The notes: a model not told the origin generated them from the letters alone. A stretch of DNA of 64,000 nucleotides from Corynebacterium yudongzhengii (GCF_003065405.1 NZ_CP026947.1:2294001-2358000); one strand, 5' to 3'. Positions 45,501-54,392 are shown, counted from the stretch's first letter. Translations and numbers: made by a program.

Positions 45501-45797
45501 ACGGCGGCGGTGCTCGCCGGCGGGATCGTCGTGGCGACGGGGTGGCCCGGCGCGCTCGCCATCGCGCTGGTGGCGCTGGTGCGCCGCTTCACCCTGCTGC
45601 CGGCGTATGCGCTGGCGGCGGTACTCACGGGCGTCGGCGGGGCGTGGCTGGCGCGTGCGCCGTGGCCGAGCCCCAACTACGCGGGCGATGAGACCATCCT
45701 AGCCGTCGTCCTGGCCGCGGCTCTCGCGTGTGCGCTGCCGGGGTTGTTGCCGAGTGCGCGGGATGGATCGCCGGGGCGACACCGGCGCGAACGGTGA
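42537..45797 (+). CDS. aftD: Alpha-(1->3)-arabinofuranosyltransferase, AftD-like
   Basis: 1086-residue GT-C membrane glycosyltransferase that adds arabinofuranose branches in arabinogalactan/lipoarabinomannan from decaprenyl-phosphoarabinose. About 11 helices fill residues 18-430, with Asp41 and Asp45 (ADTKLDLHVDP) in the first outer loop as the likely catalytic acidic residues. The extracytoplasmic part contains a carbohydrate-binding discoidin-like module near 680-760 (RSVTAAVDGSEQTAWWPAP). Further helices lie at about 948-1075. Shorter than mycobacterial AftD (about 1400) but with the same order. Start ATG 42537 (MRRAQPWRTAQ) precedes the first helix directly. Confidence 0.88.
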   Translation: MRRAQPWRTAQRHPAATTHVVAWVLIALAMFFQPVGEIAADTKLDLHVDPAGFLAGALSAYTPNFPLGQLQNQAYGYLFPQGAFFLLTDFLPDWVAQRLWWTIVVGVGFSGFLLLTQRIDVGSHPFRIIAAALYAFSPRTLTTLTAISSETWPTMLAPWVLWAVLSPRLDVRALAAAIVPVALMGAVNATATAFACLPAAIALLWRIARPCAEASRGRAAGFALAWLAGCALVSLWWIGPLLVLGRYAPPFTDFIESAFVTNRWLNLGEILRGTTSWSPFADAERRAGLLLVSEPVLVLVTMAIAAAGLAGLCRRRLPARGLWLVLLAAGVAILGAAHGPAAGAWLEFLDTSGAPLRNLHKADPLVRLPLMVGLAHLGTHLALPATRAALGQPGRRHAGAVMVVLVGLAAISPVFSGRLLPLGTWSQTPQHWVEATAHLNEHAAGTRSLIVPQASFARQEWGWTRDEPAQPLLDVPWAVRDAIPLVTPEAIRGLDGVMSVLEDHPERAGDVLPALGIGAVLVRHDLDDDHVAGADIDAEALAEAPGSEVARFGDGQLEIITFAADRRGFLTEAAPVTVAGGGESVAVLDALTGFRPRELVAEDAEIVTDTPMLATRNYGTVDEAISAPLADRAEGADVRNHVPDYPSTSPRTAVVEHGGAVRASSSAAQATSLGGADPARSVTAAVDGSEQTAWWPAPGETAGEWIELSGDFTGQERVRITANQDAELVASTAPLADDPPRTTLDIPAGESREVVVPGPATGTIRLTIASDNPVGLQEIEVEGHDIERVVTVPDTSPNVRMFVLQRLIVDTGVLIRDITAPREMTVTVDADTDVTIDGETYSPGDELTLAPGTHRVESEAEWVTLTEPGFAPAPATERLTGRHIEASDTERIVFPGLSANEGLRARIDDHPLTPTTIGAGMQGFVVPAGVGGELQLSFAGDYAYRGALFIGGGIGILVLLACLGVLGIRVTTTRRFTYGLHDQAPGLGTAAVLAGGIVVATGWPGALAIALVALVRRFTLLPAYALAAVLTGVGGAWLARAPWPSPNYAGDETILAVVLAAALACALPGLLPSARDGSPGRHRRER

Positions 45798-45962
45798 GGT
45801 TCGTGCGGATCTTCGGCGCGGGCGTGCTTTACTATCCTTTACTATCTTTACTATTTGGTACGTGCTGAGCTAGAAAAACAGCGTGCTCGTCGCTCTCACT
45901 GGTGGAGATTTGGCGATCTTTCCTCGTGGATTGCCGGTTTTTACGCTTCTTTCTCACCGCGG

Positions 45963-46049
45963 TCGAAAACAGTCACCCCTAAAGGAGTACTGGTTTCGAC
46001 CGCGCGAGAGCCCTTTCTATAAGGCTGATTTCGACCAGCGCTAGCGCGG
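45963..46049 (+). repeat. Dispersed intergenic repeat, family B, copy 2
   Basis: Aligns over its length with 38608-38697 in the same orientation: TCGAAAACAGT, CCCCTAAAGGAGT, GCCCTTTCTATA, TTTCGACC and AGCGCG. Both copies are in gaps beside envelope genes. Confidence 0.65.
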
Positions 46050-46104
46050 CATGCGGATGCGGGGACTCAATCCCAGTCGCGGTCGGTTCCGTGGAGCGAA
46101 CATG

Positions 46105-46152
46105 CAAACCCTTGAAGGACGCGCCCCTCAAGCATCTTCCTTCAAGGGTTTG
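46105..46152. terminator. 15-bp perfect inverted repeat, possible bidirectional terminator
   Basis: CAAACCCTTGAAGGA (46105-46119) and TCCTTCAAGGGTTTG (46138-46152) with an 18-bp loop, between convergent aftD and tmaT. No U-run follows on either strand, so it may be factor-dependent or a relic of a mobile element end. Confidence 0.4.
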
Positions 46153-46248
46153 TGCGGCAGCAACGTCAAACCGCACCAAAAAGCAGGGCACTCACCTCAG
46201 GGACCATGAAGCGATACCACTACGTGGAACTCCAGCGCCGCCGCACCG

Positions 46249-47412
46249 TCAGCTGCCCACGCGCCCCGCCTCGCCCCTGCTCACCACACGGCCACCGATC
46301 CTCCGCACGATCTGCTGCCCGGGCACTTCGACGAACTGGTAGCTCAGCGCGGAGACCACCACCGTCACCAAGACGGTGAGCACCAGGATCGGCACGAAGC
46401 CGCCGGAGAAGTACGAGATCCCGCTCAGCGGGAAGATGACCGCCATGAGCGCGACATGCCACAGAAAGATCGAATACGACCAGCGCCCCAGCGTGGTCAT
46501 CACCGCACCAGAGAGGAACTCCTCCCGCGGCGCGAGCGCCGGCGGGACCACGAAGAGCGCGGCAAAAAGCGCGCCGGCGATGATGCGGCGGGCGAACTCG
46601 TCGGGCTCTGGGTGGGTCAGCCCCAGCGGCCCGTACCACTCACGCCCGGCTATCCACGCGATTAACAGCGCACAGATCCACAAGGGCCAGCGCACAGAGA
46701 GCACACGCCGCAGCCGCGGGCCCACATGACCTTCCGCTTCCGCGGCGAGCAGGCCGACGGAAAACCACAGCGTATAGGCCGGCGGCCAGATCTGCCGGTT
46801 GGCCACGCCGTCGGCGGGGCTGGCCTCAACAAAAGGCAGGTAGGCCCAGCCGAGCGAGATCACCGCCACCACGCAGATCACCGCCACCCGCACGCGCTTC
46901 GAACCGCGGGCCAACACCAGCGCGATCAAAGGAAGCACCGCGTAAAACGCCACCTCGACCGCGAGGGACCACAGGTGGGTAAGCCCGGAGACCAGACCGT
47001 CGGGGATGTAGATCTGGGTGAGCGTTAAGTTAGCGATGATCTGCGGCGCCGTCATCGTCGTGGCCTCGGGGAGCAGCACGATCACGGAAACCACCAGCAC
47101 CAGGTATGCCGGCATGATCCGCCCGATGCGCGAGCGATAGTACTTCCCCACCCCGCGCGCCGTGGCTAAACGCCCGGTGCCCGGCCCATAGGAGCGCCAC
47201 AGCAGAAAGGCGGATAAGGCGTAGAAGACAGCGACGAAGAAGTCGAAGCGGCTCACCACGGCGCCGAGGTGGCTGGCGGGATCGACGCCCGTCTGAAAGC
47301 CGACGTGGGTGACGATGATCCCCACCGACGCCACCGCCCGCAGCCCTTCCAGGGAATCGATGTGCCGGGGTTTGTAAGCTGTACCGGTAGGGTCGCGAGG
47401 TGAATGCGCCAT
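46249..47412 (-). CDS. tmaT: Membrane acyltransferase 3, trehalose mycolate acetyltransferase-like (TmaT)
   Basis: 387-residue acyltransferase-3 protein with about ten helices. N-terminal family motif DSLEGLRAVASVGIIVTHVGF holds the conserved Arg and His; SRIGRIMPAYLVLV and THLWSLAVEVAFYAVLP are further landmarks. In C. glutamicum the gene in this place acetylates trehalose monomycolate, which helps its export by the MmpL carrier encoded nearby; the mmpL3/cmpL1 gene is at the right end of this window. ATG 47412 follows AGAGAGG. Name rests on synteny with the cg/Rv locus. Confidence 0.8.
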   Translation of the reverse strand: MAHSPRDPTGTAYKPRHIDSLEGLRAVASVGIIVTHVGFQTGVDPASHLGAVVSRFDFFVAVFYALSAFLLWRSYGPGTGRLATARGVGKYYRSRIGRIMPAYLVLVVSVIVLLPEATTMTAPQIIANLTLTQIYIPDGLVSGLTHLWSLAVEVAFYAVLPLIALVLARGSKRVRVAVICVVAVISLGWAYLPFVEASPADGVANRQIWPPAYTLWFSVGLLAAEAEGHVGPRLRRVLSVRWPLWICALLIAWIAGREWYGPLGLTHPEPDEFARRIIAGALFAALFVVPPALAPREEFLSGAVMTTLGRWSYSIFLWHVALMAVIFPLSGISYFSGGFVPILVLTVLVTVVVSALSYQFVEVPGQQIVRRIGGRVVSRGEAGRVGS

Positions 47413-47490
47413 CTGCCTCTCTTCTTCGTCGACGGCCCCGGCTTTCAGGCGTGGGAGGATTGCGCACGATTGTATAGGGAGGGACCGCGG

Positions 47491-48696
47491 ATGGGAACAC
47501 TTGCACACACCGCCGCCGAGGACGTCACCCAGCGCCCGGTTCTGCCGGTGCGGGCGTTGCGGTGGCTCGTCGTCACGCTGCTTCTCGCGCTGTTCGTGGG
47601 CGCTGTGGTTCCGCCGCTGGTCATCAACTTCTTGAAGCCCCTGCCGGTCAATGAGACCTTCACCACCGCGACCGCTCCGACGCCGGCGACCGTGATGCAC
47701 CTCGGCGGCTCCTGGCCCGCTGGCGAGCGCAACCTGCCGCAGGACCCGGAGTGCGCCCAGTACCGGGACACCCGCGACGAAGCGCCCCTGCGCTGTACCA
47801 TAGCTACCGCGCCGGCGTCCCTTGAGCAGACCCACACCACCTCGAAGGGCGCAGAACGCGACGAGCTCATCTTAGAGGCCCACACGGAGATCATTTTCGA
47901 CGGCGAGCCGCTGGTGCTTTTCGACGAACACGTCACCCTCGATCGCGGCTCCGCCCTGCCGGTGCCGGGCACCCCGCACACCTACCGGGCGTATTCCGCT
48001 GCCCTCAGCGAGGAAGCCACCGCCGAGGGTGAGGCCCGCCCGGGCCTGCGCCACTTCGTCCCCTTCAACACCGAGCGCCGCTCGTATCTGTTCTCGGATC
48101 CGGCCACGGGCCGCGACGAGCCGATCGACTACATCGATCCCACCGCCGTCGGCGATCTCGATGCCTACGTCTTCGCCCAGGACTTAAACCCGGTGCGTAT
48201 CGACGCCACCGCCCCCAACGCCCCCATCGCCGATCTGCTCCTCGGCAACCTCGACTTCAACGGCCGCGCCGAGCGTTTCTACAGCGACGAGGAGCTCGCC
48301 GCCCTGGGCTTGAGCGCCGACGATGACGTCGAGCTGCACACCTACCTCACCTCCGGGCGCGAGATCGTCGTGGAGCCGGATACCGGCCACGTCCTCGACG
48401 TCGATAGCTACTACTACGCGTTTCTCGCCCGCGACGCCGAGGAGGCCGAAAACCTCGCCCGCGAGCACACCGACCCGAACCCTTCCCGCACGGTGTTTCA
48501 CTTAAGCGGTTCCTGGACCGAAGAGATGCGCGAGGCGCGTTATGACGCCACCGCCCGCGAAGTCACCCAGCTGCGCATCCTGCAGATCCTCGCGTGGATC
48601 GGCCGTTTCTTCGCCGTCGTGGCCACCGCCGCGATCGCCTGGCTGATCCTGCGCCACCGCCGCGCGCTGCAGTCCCTGCCCGCCAACGAGCGCTAG
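47491..48696 (+). CDS. DUF3068 envelope protein, LmcA-like
   Basis: 401-residue protein with one N-terminal helix (LRWLVVTLLLALFVGAVVPPLVI), a large extracytoplasmic beta-rich body, and a C-terminal helix (IGRFFAVVATAAIAWLILRH). This is the DUF3068 architecture; the mycobacterial and corynebacterial homologues in the same place (MSMEG_0317/NCgl2760, from memory) are required for lipomannan maturation. ATG 47491 has AGGGAGGG upstream. Divergent from tmaT; the next gene begins 5 bp after its stop. Confidence 0.8.
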   Translation: MGTLAHTAAEDVTQRPVLPVRALRWLVVTLLLALFVGAVVPPLVINFLKPLPVNETFTTATAPTPATVMHLGGSWPAGERNLPQDPECAQYRDTRDEAPLRCTIATAPASLEQTHTTSKGAERDELILEAHTEIIFDGEPLVLFDEHVTLDRGSALPVPGTPHTYRAYSAALSEEATAEGEARPGLRHFVPFNTERRSYLFSDPATGRDEPIDYIDPTAVGDLDAYVFAQDLNPVRIDATAPNAPIADLLLGNLDFNGRAERFYSDEELAALGLSADDDVELHTYLTSGREIVVEPDTGHVLDVDSYYYAFLARDAEEAENLAREHTDPNPSRTVFHLSGSWTEEMREARYDATAREVTQLRILQILAWIGRFFAVVATAAIAWLILRHRRALQSLPANER

Positions 48697-48701
48697 AGAC
48701 C

Positions 48702-50204
48702 ATGGCGTTAGACCGGCTCAACCCCCTCGCTAGGATCCTGCTGCCCGCCTGGGCGGTGCTGCTCGTCGGGGCGCTGACCCACCCGCTGCTGCACCCCGGC
48801 GAGTTGGCGCTGCGCGACATGCTCGTGCTCGCCGATCCGGCGCTGAGTCCCGCGGCCGTCGGCATGGGGGATCTGCCCGCGCGTAACGCCCCGCAGGACG
48901 GGGTGCTCGCGATCGTGGGGATGCTTATCGACGCCTCGTGGTTCGCCCGCCTCGCCCTTATCGCCGCCGGCGCCGCCGCCGCGGTGGGGGCGTGGTGGCT
49001 GGTCGTCGTGGTCTGCGAACGTGCTGGCGCAGCTGCCTCCGCCTGGGCGATCGCGGCCGGGATGACGATCGCGGTCTATAACCCCTTCGTCGTCGAGCGC
49101 TTGCTGCAGGGCCACTGGTCGCTGGTGATCGCCGCCTGGCTGCTGCCGCTGATCGCGGCGGCCGGCCTGAGCGCTCGCCCGCTGATCGCCGCCATCGCCG
49201 TGGTGGCCGCCTCGCTGACGCCGACGGGCGCGATCATCGCCACCGTCGTCGCGGTCGTGACCGCCCGCCGGCACCTCATGCGCCTCGGGCTTCTCGTGAC
49301 CGGGACGGCGGCGAGCCTGCCGTGGCTGCTACCCGGGTTGGCCGATCCTTCCGCCGGCACCTCGCTGGCACGTTCGGTGACGGCGTTCGCGCCGCGGGCG
49401 GAGCAGTACGTCGGCACGCCCGGCGCGCTGGTGGGCCTCGGCGGGATCTGGAACGCCGAGGCCGTGCCCGCCTCCCGCGAAGCCGGCTTCGCGCTGTTCG
49501 GGGTGGCGCTGTTTCTGCTGCTGCTGAGCGTGTGGCGCAACGTGCCGCGCCGGCTGCTGGTGCTCGCGGGCTGTGGGCTGGCGGTGGCGATCTCGGCGTG
49601 GCTGATTCCGGACCTGCTGCGCCTCTTGGTCACCACGGTGCCCGGCGGCGGGCTGGTGCGCGATAGCCAGAAGCTCGTGATGCTGGCGATTCCCGCCTAC
49701 GTCGCGCTCGCCGGCATGCTGCGCCCGGCGTTCTGCGCGCTGGCGGCGGCCCTGGCGATCGCCCAGATTCCCGACGCGCCCCTCGCGGTCGACGAGCTGC
49801 GCCCAGTGGAGATCACGCTCGACGAAGAGCTCATCGCGCGTGCCGACGGCCGCGACACCCTCTTCCTCGACCGCGACGCCTTGACCCGGCGCGAGGACGG
49901 CGCGGTCATCATCGAGCCACACACGAAGGCGATGTCCGTGGTCGAATCCGGCGAACTCTTCGTCGACGGGGTGCGCACCGACCCGCCGATCCGTCGCTAC
50001 ACCGCCGCCGTCGAGGCCTTTCATCAGGGCGATCTCCACCGGCTGGAGCGCCTGGGTGTCGGGATGGTCGTCGCCGGCGATGGCACCGTCATCGAGACGG
50101 CTGCCGAGCCAGGCGAGCGCACCGCCGGCATCGTGCTCACGGTCTTCTGGATGTTTTTAGGTGCCGGGCTCGTACTCAGCGGTTGGCTGCGACGACGTCG
50201 TTGA
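48702..50204 (+). CDS. Polytopic membrane protein of the lipoglycan/mycolate locus
   Basis: 500-residue protein with about 12 hydrophobic segments, first at LARILLPAWAVLLVGALTHPLL and last at IVLTVFWMFLGAGLVLSGWL, and an outer domain near 395-480 (RADGRDTLFLDRDALTR). It resembles the Rv0226c-type conserved membrane protein by position between the DUF3068 gene and the GT4 gene. The fold looks GT-C-like (many helices plus late soluble loop), but I see no firm catalytic motif, so the function is left open. It overlaps the convergent GT4 gene by 29 bp. Confidence 0.7.
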   Translation: MALDRLNPLARILLPAWAVLLVGALTHPLLHPGELALRDMLVLADPALSPAAVGMGDLPARNAPQDGVLAIVGMLIDASWFARLALIAAGAAAAVGAWWLVVVVCERAGAAASAWAIAAGMTIAVYNPFVVERLLQGHWSLVIAAWLLPLIAAAGLSARPLIAAIAVVAASLTPTGAIIATVVAVVTARRHLMRLGLLVTGTAASLPWLLPGLADPSAGTSLARSVTAFAPRAEQYVGTPGALVGLGGIWNAEAVPASREAGFALFGVALFLLLLSVWRNVPRRLLVLAGCGLAVAISAWLIPDLLRLLVTTVPGGGLVRDSQKLVMLAIPAYVALAGMLRPAFCALAAALAIAQIPDAPLAVDELRPVEITLDEELIARADGRDTLFLDRDALTRREDGAVIIEPHTKAMSVVESGELFVDGVRTDPPIRRYTAAVEAFHQGDLHRLERLGVGMVVAGDGTVIETAAEPGERTAGIVLTVFWMFLGAGLVLSGWLRRRR

Positions 50205-51288
50205 GCAACTCTTCGAAACGGCGTGCCGTCGACGCCCACGAATAGCTGTGCGCGAGCGTGCGCGCCGCCTCGCCGAGGCGGCGGCGTTTCGCGTCATCGT
50301 CCAAGAGCGCCTGGATGGTGGCGGAGAGGTCGGCGGGGCCGTCGATAAGCAACCCGGTCTCTCCATGCCGGATCGAGTCGCCGAGGCCGCCGGCGGAGTG
50401 GTAGCCGATCGTCGGCACGCCGTGCTGCGCCGCCTCGACCACGGCCAGGCCCCACCCCTCCTTGCGCGAGGGCATGAGATGCAGGCGCGCCTGCTCGAGC
50501 AGGGCGTGCTTGTGCTCTTCGCTGACCGTGCCATGGAAGATAACGCGATCCGATATGCCCTGCTCAGCGGCGTATTCATGCAAGGCATCCGCCCACCAGC
50601 CGTTGCCGATGACGTCGAGCACCACCGACTCCTCCAGACCGGCGAGCGCGTCCATGGCGTGCTCGATCTGCTTATGCGGCACCAAACGCGACAGGGTGAC
50701 CAGGTGGGTGAGGCCATCGTTTTCAAGGTGGGGCACGTGCTCCGGCACCGGGTCGATGCCGTTTTCGATGATCGCGATATCCTGCGGCCTCACCCCGAGG
50801 TGGACGAGGTCGTCGCGGGAGGCGCCGGAGACTGTCACGTACTGCGCGCCGCGGTAGATGCGCGGGGCGAGCACCGACTCCAGAAACCACCCGAGACGCC
50901 CGATGATGGGGCCGGCCACCGGCCACTGCTCGCGGTGGCAGTGATGGGTGAGCAGGATCGTGGGCACCCCCGCGACCAGGCGGGCGAAAAACGGGATGCC
51001 GTTTTGCGTATCGACGACCACGTCACACCCCCGCAACGTCCCCAGCCCCAGCCGGCCCAACAGCAGGCCCGCCAACGCATTGAGATACACCGTGTACTTG
51101 CCCCCGGAGCGCGAGTACCGGACCCCGTCACGGCGGCTCCGCCGCGGGGCATCCGTGTGCCCGGCGGTGCGGTAGACAACCTCGTGGCCCTGCGCCGCGA
51201 GGTGCTCGCCGACGCGCTCCAGGTAGCGCTCAGAGCCACCGCCCTGGGGGTGGGTGGAATCTCTCCAGCACAACAAAAAAATCTTCAT
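50176..51288 (-). CDS. Glycosyltransferase family 4
   Basis: 370-residue cytoplasmic GT-B enzyme. N-terminal glycine loop STHPQGGGSERYLERV; C-terminal sugar-nucleotide site PSRKEGWGLAVVEAAQHGVP with the E-x7-E pair. The position matches Rv0225 of M. tuberculosis (from memory), a proposed mannosyl- or glucosyltransferase of lipoglycan or trehalose-lipid synthesis. ATG 51288 (MKIFLLCWRD) is preferred to the GTG four codons upstream. Divergent from the methyltransferase gene, 36 bp apart. Confidence 0.82.
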   Translation of the reverse strand: MKIFLLCWRDSTHPQGGGSERYLERVGEHLAAQGHEVVYRTAGHTDAPRRSRRDGVRYSRSGGKYTVYLNALAGLLLGRLGLGTLRGCDVVVDTQNGIPFFARLVAGVPTILLTHHCHREQWPVAGPIIGRLGWFLESVLAPRIYRGAQYVTVSGASRDDLVHLGVRPQDIAIIENGIDPVPEHVPHLENDGLTHLVTLSRLVPHKQIEHAMDALAGLEESVVLDVIGNGWWADALHEYAAEQGISDRVIFHGTVSEEHKHALLEQARLHLMPSRKEGWGLAVVEAAQHGVPTIGYHSAGGLGDSIRHGETGLLIDGPADLSATIQALLDDDAKRRRLGEAARTLAHSYSWASTARRFEELLNDVVAANR

Positions 51289-51324
51289 CCTTCGCGCCAC
51301 CCTACTTCCCTAGACTGGGTAGAC

Positions 51325-52101
51325 GTGAAGTTTCCCGCCACCCGTGGCCTGGCCACACTCGACAGATCGCTCATGCTGCTGCGTTCGTTTCGCTACGAAC
51401 AGACCGCCCCCGCGCAGTTCTACCGGCCGCTGGCCGAGGACACCGCCCGCCTCATCAGCGCGCTCTCCGGGGATATCACCGGCGAGGACCTTAAGGAAAA
51501 GACAGTGCTCGACGTCGGCGGCGGCCCCGGCTACTTCGCCGAAGCCTTCGAGCGCCGCGGGGCGCGCTATCTCGGGCTCGAGCCCGACGTCGGGGAGATG
51601 GCCGCCGCCGGCATCAGCCTGAGCACCTCCGTGCGTGGCGACGGCACCGCCCTGCCCTTTCGCACCCACTCCCTCGACATCGCGTACTCCTCGAACGTCG
51701 CCGAACACGTCCCCGACTTCACCGCCCTCGGCGACGAGATGGTCCGCGTCACCCGCCCCGGCGGGTTGGTCGTACTCTCCTACACCGTCTGGCTCGGGCC
51801 CTTCGGCGGCCACGAGACCGGGCTCTGGCCGCACTACGTCGGCGGGGAGTACGCGCGGCGTCGCTACGAGCGCCTCCACGGCCGCCCGCCGAAAAACGTC
51901 TGGGGTACCTCGCTTTTCGACGTCTCCTGCTCCGACGGCCTCCGGTGGGCCCAATCGCTCGAGGACCGCGGGCTGGCGCTCATCGAGCTCTGCTTCCCGC
52001 GCTATCACCCCGCCTGGGCGTGGTGGATGGTGCGCATACCTGGCCTGCGCGAGTTTTTCGTGTCCAACCTCGTCATCGTGGCGCGGGTGTCAAAATGGTG
52101 A
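51325..52101 (+). CDS. SAM-dependent methyltransferase, MtrP-like
   Basis: 258-residue class I methyltransferase. SAM motif I is VLDVGGGPGYFAEAFE near residue 60, followed by LGLEPDVGEM and the post-motif GDGTALPFRTHSLDIAYSSNVAEHV. The C-terminal part is hydrophobic/aromatic (HPAWAWWMVRIPGLREFFVSNL), suggesting contact with the membrane. In C. glutamicum the methyltransferase next to pck (MtrP) is needed for efficient trehalose mycolate transport. GTG 51325 is the only start near the domain. The 3' end overlaps the decayed response-regulator gene by 12 bp. Confidence 0.82.
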   Translation: MKFPATRGLATLDRSLMLLRSFRYEQTAPAQFYRPLAEDTARLISALSGDITGEDLKEKTVLDVGGGPGYFAEAFERRGARYLGLEPDVGEMAAAGISLSTSVRGDGTALPFRTHSLDIAYSSNVAEHVPDFTALGDEMVRVTRPGGLVVLSYTVWLGPFGGHETGLWPHYVGGEYARRRYERLHGRPPKNVWGTSLFDVSCSDGLRWAQSLEDRGLALIELCFPRYHPAWAWWMVRIPGLREFFVSNLVIVARVSKW

Positions 52102-52736
52102 AACGCCAAAGTGGAAGTGCCTAAGGGCCAGTGCCGCCTCGAAGCGGATCCCGTCTTCGTCTTGCGCATCACGCTGCTGACGTGTTTCTTGACCGCTGAC
52201 TCGGTGAGCTTCAGCTCGTTCGCTATCGACGCGTTGCTTCTACCCTCGGCGAGGAGCTCGGCTACCTCTATTTCTCGGGGAGTAAATCTCCAGGATGACT
52301 TCTTGGAGCTTTTTACTTGCTGCCTCAGGACATCGTTGCACAGCGCCGGCGAGAGAGTGATGCCTCCGTAGAGCGCCTGGTGGCAGGCCCCAGTCAAGTA
52401 TTCCCGCGTGACCGTCTTCTCAAGAAAGCCCTGCGCCCCGCGCCCCAGCGCGGCATAAGCTAACTCCGGAGTAGAAAACGCCGACAGCATGAGGATCTTC
52501 GGCGTGGGATAAACCGAGCGGAATTGATGGATCAGGTCGATGCCCGTCGTTTCTGGGAAGTGATAATCGAGCAGGATGACCTTGGGTCGGGTTTTCCGGG
52601 CGGTTTCGATCGCCTGATCCGGATCGTTCGGGGCGACTATGACCTCGATCGATTCATCGGATTTGAGCATTGCCGATATGCCCCGCACGCTGATGGGGTC
52701 ATCATCAACCACCATGACTGGGAGTGTTCCGACCAC
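52090..52736 (-). pseudogene. LuxR-type response regulator, frameshifted near C-terminus
   Basis: Two-component regulator of about 215 residues when corrected. Receiver: acidic VMVVDDDP near residue 8, phospho-acceptor Asp in VILLDYHFPETTG near 56, Lys in FLEKTV near 105. DNA-binding domain: WRFTPREIEVAELLAEGRSNASIANEL ... SAVKKHVSSVM. After KTKTG the frame leaves the conserved path; one extra G in the GGG run (plus-strand 52150-52152) restores IRFEAALALRHFHFGV and a stop at 52090. Uncorrected, the chain runs to 52005 across the methyltransferase end. Only the last helix is changed, so partial function is possible. GTG start, 6 bp after the kinase stop. Confidence 0.78.
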
Positions 52737-52742
52737 AGGAGA

Positions 52743-53786
52743 TTACCTCTTCTCGTTGTCTTCGTCGAAGAGAATAAGGGCCGAGCACCACCGCGTGCCG
52801 TCGGTTGTGTAATCGAATCGGCCATTGACTCTCTCCATGCGGTCCGACAAGATGTCGAGCCCGCTGCCCGTACTATAAATATTCGGCACGCGTTGGCGGC
52901 TCAGCGAATTCTCGATCCCGATGTAGACCCCACCCTGATGTTGCGACACGGTGATAGTCACCGGGTCCTCGGTGTGGCCATGTTTGATCACATTGGCGGT
53001 GATTTCTCGCAAGCAATACCGCACTTCCCGAGCACGCCTCGCGCCGAAAGAGATATTCTTCGCATTCCCCGTGACCTGGACAGGAAAACCGGCTACGGAC
53101 GACAAGGCTCGGCAATTATCGACGAGCGTGTCCACCGCACCCGGGTCCCGCTTCTCCAAGGCCTGCGAGCCGCCGCGAATGAACTGCAGCGCTTGTTTGG
53201 CTTCCGTCTGGATTGCGGCAAGTTTCCGCCCGTCCTAACAGGACCCCCTCGCCAACAGCGAGATGTTGCTCAGCGGCGTACCCAGATGGTCGTGGATCTC
53301 CTTGTGATCGTGCTCTCGATCCGCGAGCTTTCCTGTAAGCCTCGGGAAGCAGGTGAAGAGAAACGCCGCTGAGAGCAGAGCAAAAGCTAGAGCTTGGCAC
53401 TGCGTGTCGGTGAATAACTCGCTGTCGCCGTTATCGGCCAGCAGGTACGAAACCCCTATTAACACCGTGCTCACCACCGGTGCCGCGAACCCCACCCGCG
53501 CCGCTTCACTCCACAGCAGAACTATGAAAGCGAAAGCTGGGGCGTAGATGATGTCGCTGCTGATGAATGCCGGCAACAACACCAAGCCAAGGATCAAAGG
53601 GATTCCTCTGAAAGGGGCTACGCCCATGAGGGCGGCCGCTCCCCAGGCACAGATGAGCGCGGCAACATCGACGTCCCATCCCCTGACCAGAATCTCGGTG
53701 AATGTCAGTACCAGCGCCACGGCCGAAATCGCACGCGGCGACCTCAAGATCTGCCGGGTCCGAAAAAAGCTACGCGCTAGGTACAC
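52743..53786 (-). pseudogene. Sensor histidine kinase (HisKA_3 type) with in-frame amber codon
   Basis: 347-codon membrane kinase paired with the regulator downstream. Five or six hydrophobic segments fill residues 15-145. The phospho-acceptor His is in KEIHDHLGTPLSNISLL near 170. Then codon 184 (53235-53237) is TAG, after which the same frame continues DGRKLAAIQTEAKQAL and the ATPase domain: REITANVIKHG (N box) and GSGLDILSDRM (G box). The dimerisation/His part and the ATP part are thus cut apart by a single stop with no shift. Either a nonsense mutation or a read error; as written the kinase is dead. GTG start at 53786. Confidence 0.8.
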
Positions 53787-53856
53787 AGCACTGAGCGTAC
53801 AAAAGACGCGGCTCTAATTCTGCCGAAGTAGATTACTTTTCGAATGCTTTCTACTT

Positions 53857-54392
53857 TTACGGCCGCGACTCACTCTCTTGCCTGCGTTGGGCGCTCAGGA
53901 CGGCCTCTCGGACCTTCGCCGCCGCTTCATCGACGTTGCCGTCGTCATCGCCGAACCCGACCTTCACGATGCGGCCCTCGGTTAAGTACAGGACAATCGA
54001 CCGAGTTGACGAACCACAATCGAATAACTGCCCGTCTTCGTCCTCCATCTTCCCGCGGCCGCCCCACTCTCTGCGGATCCGTTGTTCCTTCGGGATCACT
54101 TCTGGGCACACGTCGACGATCTCGTCCACGCCGAATTTCCGCCGAGCAAGCGGGAACAACCCGACTGCTACCTGACCTTCAGTATGAATACGCAAATAGG
54201 TCCTGCCGCGAAAAAACAGGACGAGGAGAACTAGGATTCCGAGTGTGATCAGCGCCTTGGGCCAGAATCCTTCGTCGGAAAACATGATCACCCAGAAGGC
54301 AACTCCCAGGGCCCCGCAACGACTGCTTTAAAGATGTAGGGTATTGTGTTGATAGCTTCGAGGTAACCGGTTTTGTTCCGGATTTCTTGCAT
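53857..54392 (-). pseudogene. Small membrane protein with PH-like domain, frameshifted
   Basis: About 178 residues when corrected. ATG 54392 has AAAGGAA upstream and gives MQEIRNKTGYLEAINTIP; one missing G in the GGGG run (plus-strand 54312-54315) then breaks the first membrane helix. With it restored the chain reads FKAVVAGALGVAFWVIMF, a clean helix, then a second helix (ALITLGILVLLVLFF) and a soluble part (YLRIHTEGQVAVGLFP) resembling bacterial PH-like domains. Without it a 34-codon fragment and a GTG-started 144-codon fragment remain. Function unknown. Confidence 0.65.

Larger units (their letters stand above)
45798..46248. other. 451-bp gene-free region between aftD and tmaT
   Basis: The two genes converge here. 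The left part has a small tandem repeat of the type TTTACTAT (45838-45855). The middle is family B repeat copy 2 (45963-46049), and the right part is a long inverted repeat (46105-46152). No convincing gene. Confidence 0.65.

Noticed and set aside
54288..54392. Separate 34-codon small gene upstream of the PH-like protein
   Set aside because: Restoring one G joins it to the downstream frame and produces a clean membrane helix, so it is the N-terminus of a frameshifted gene.
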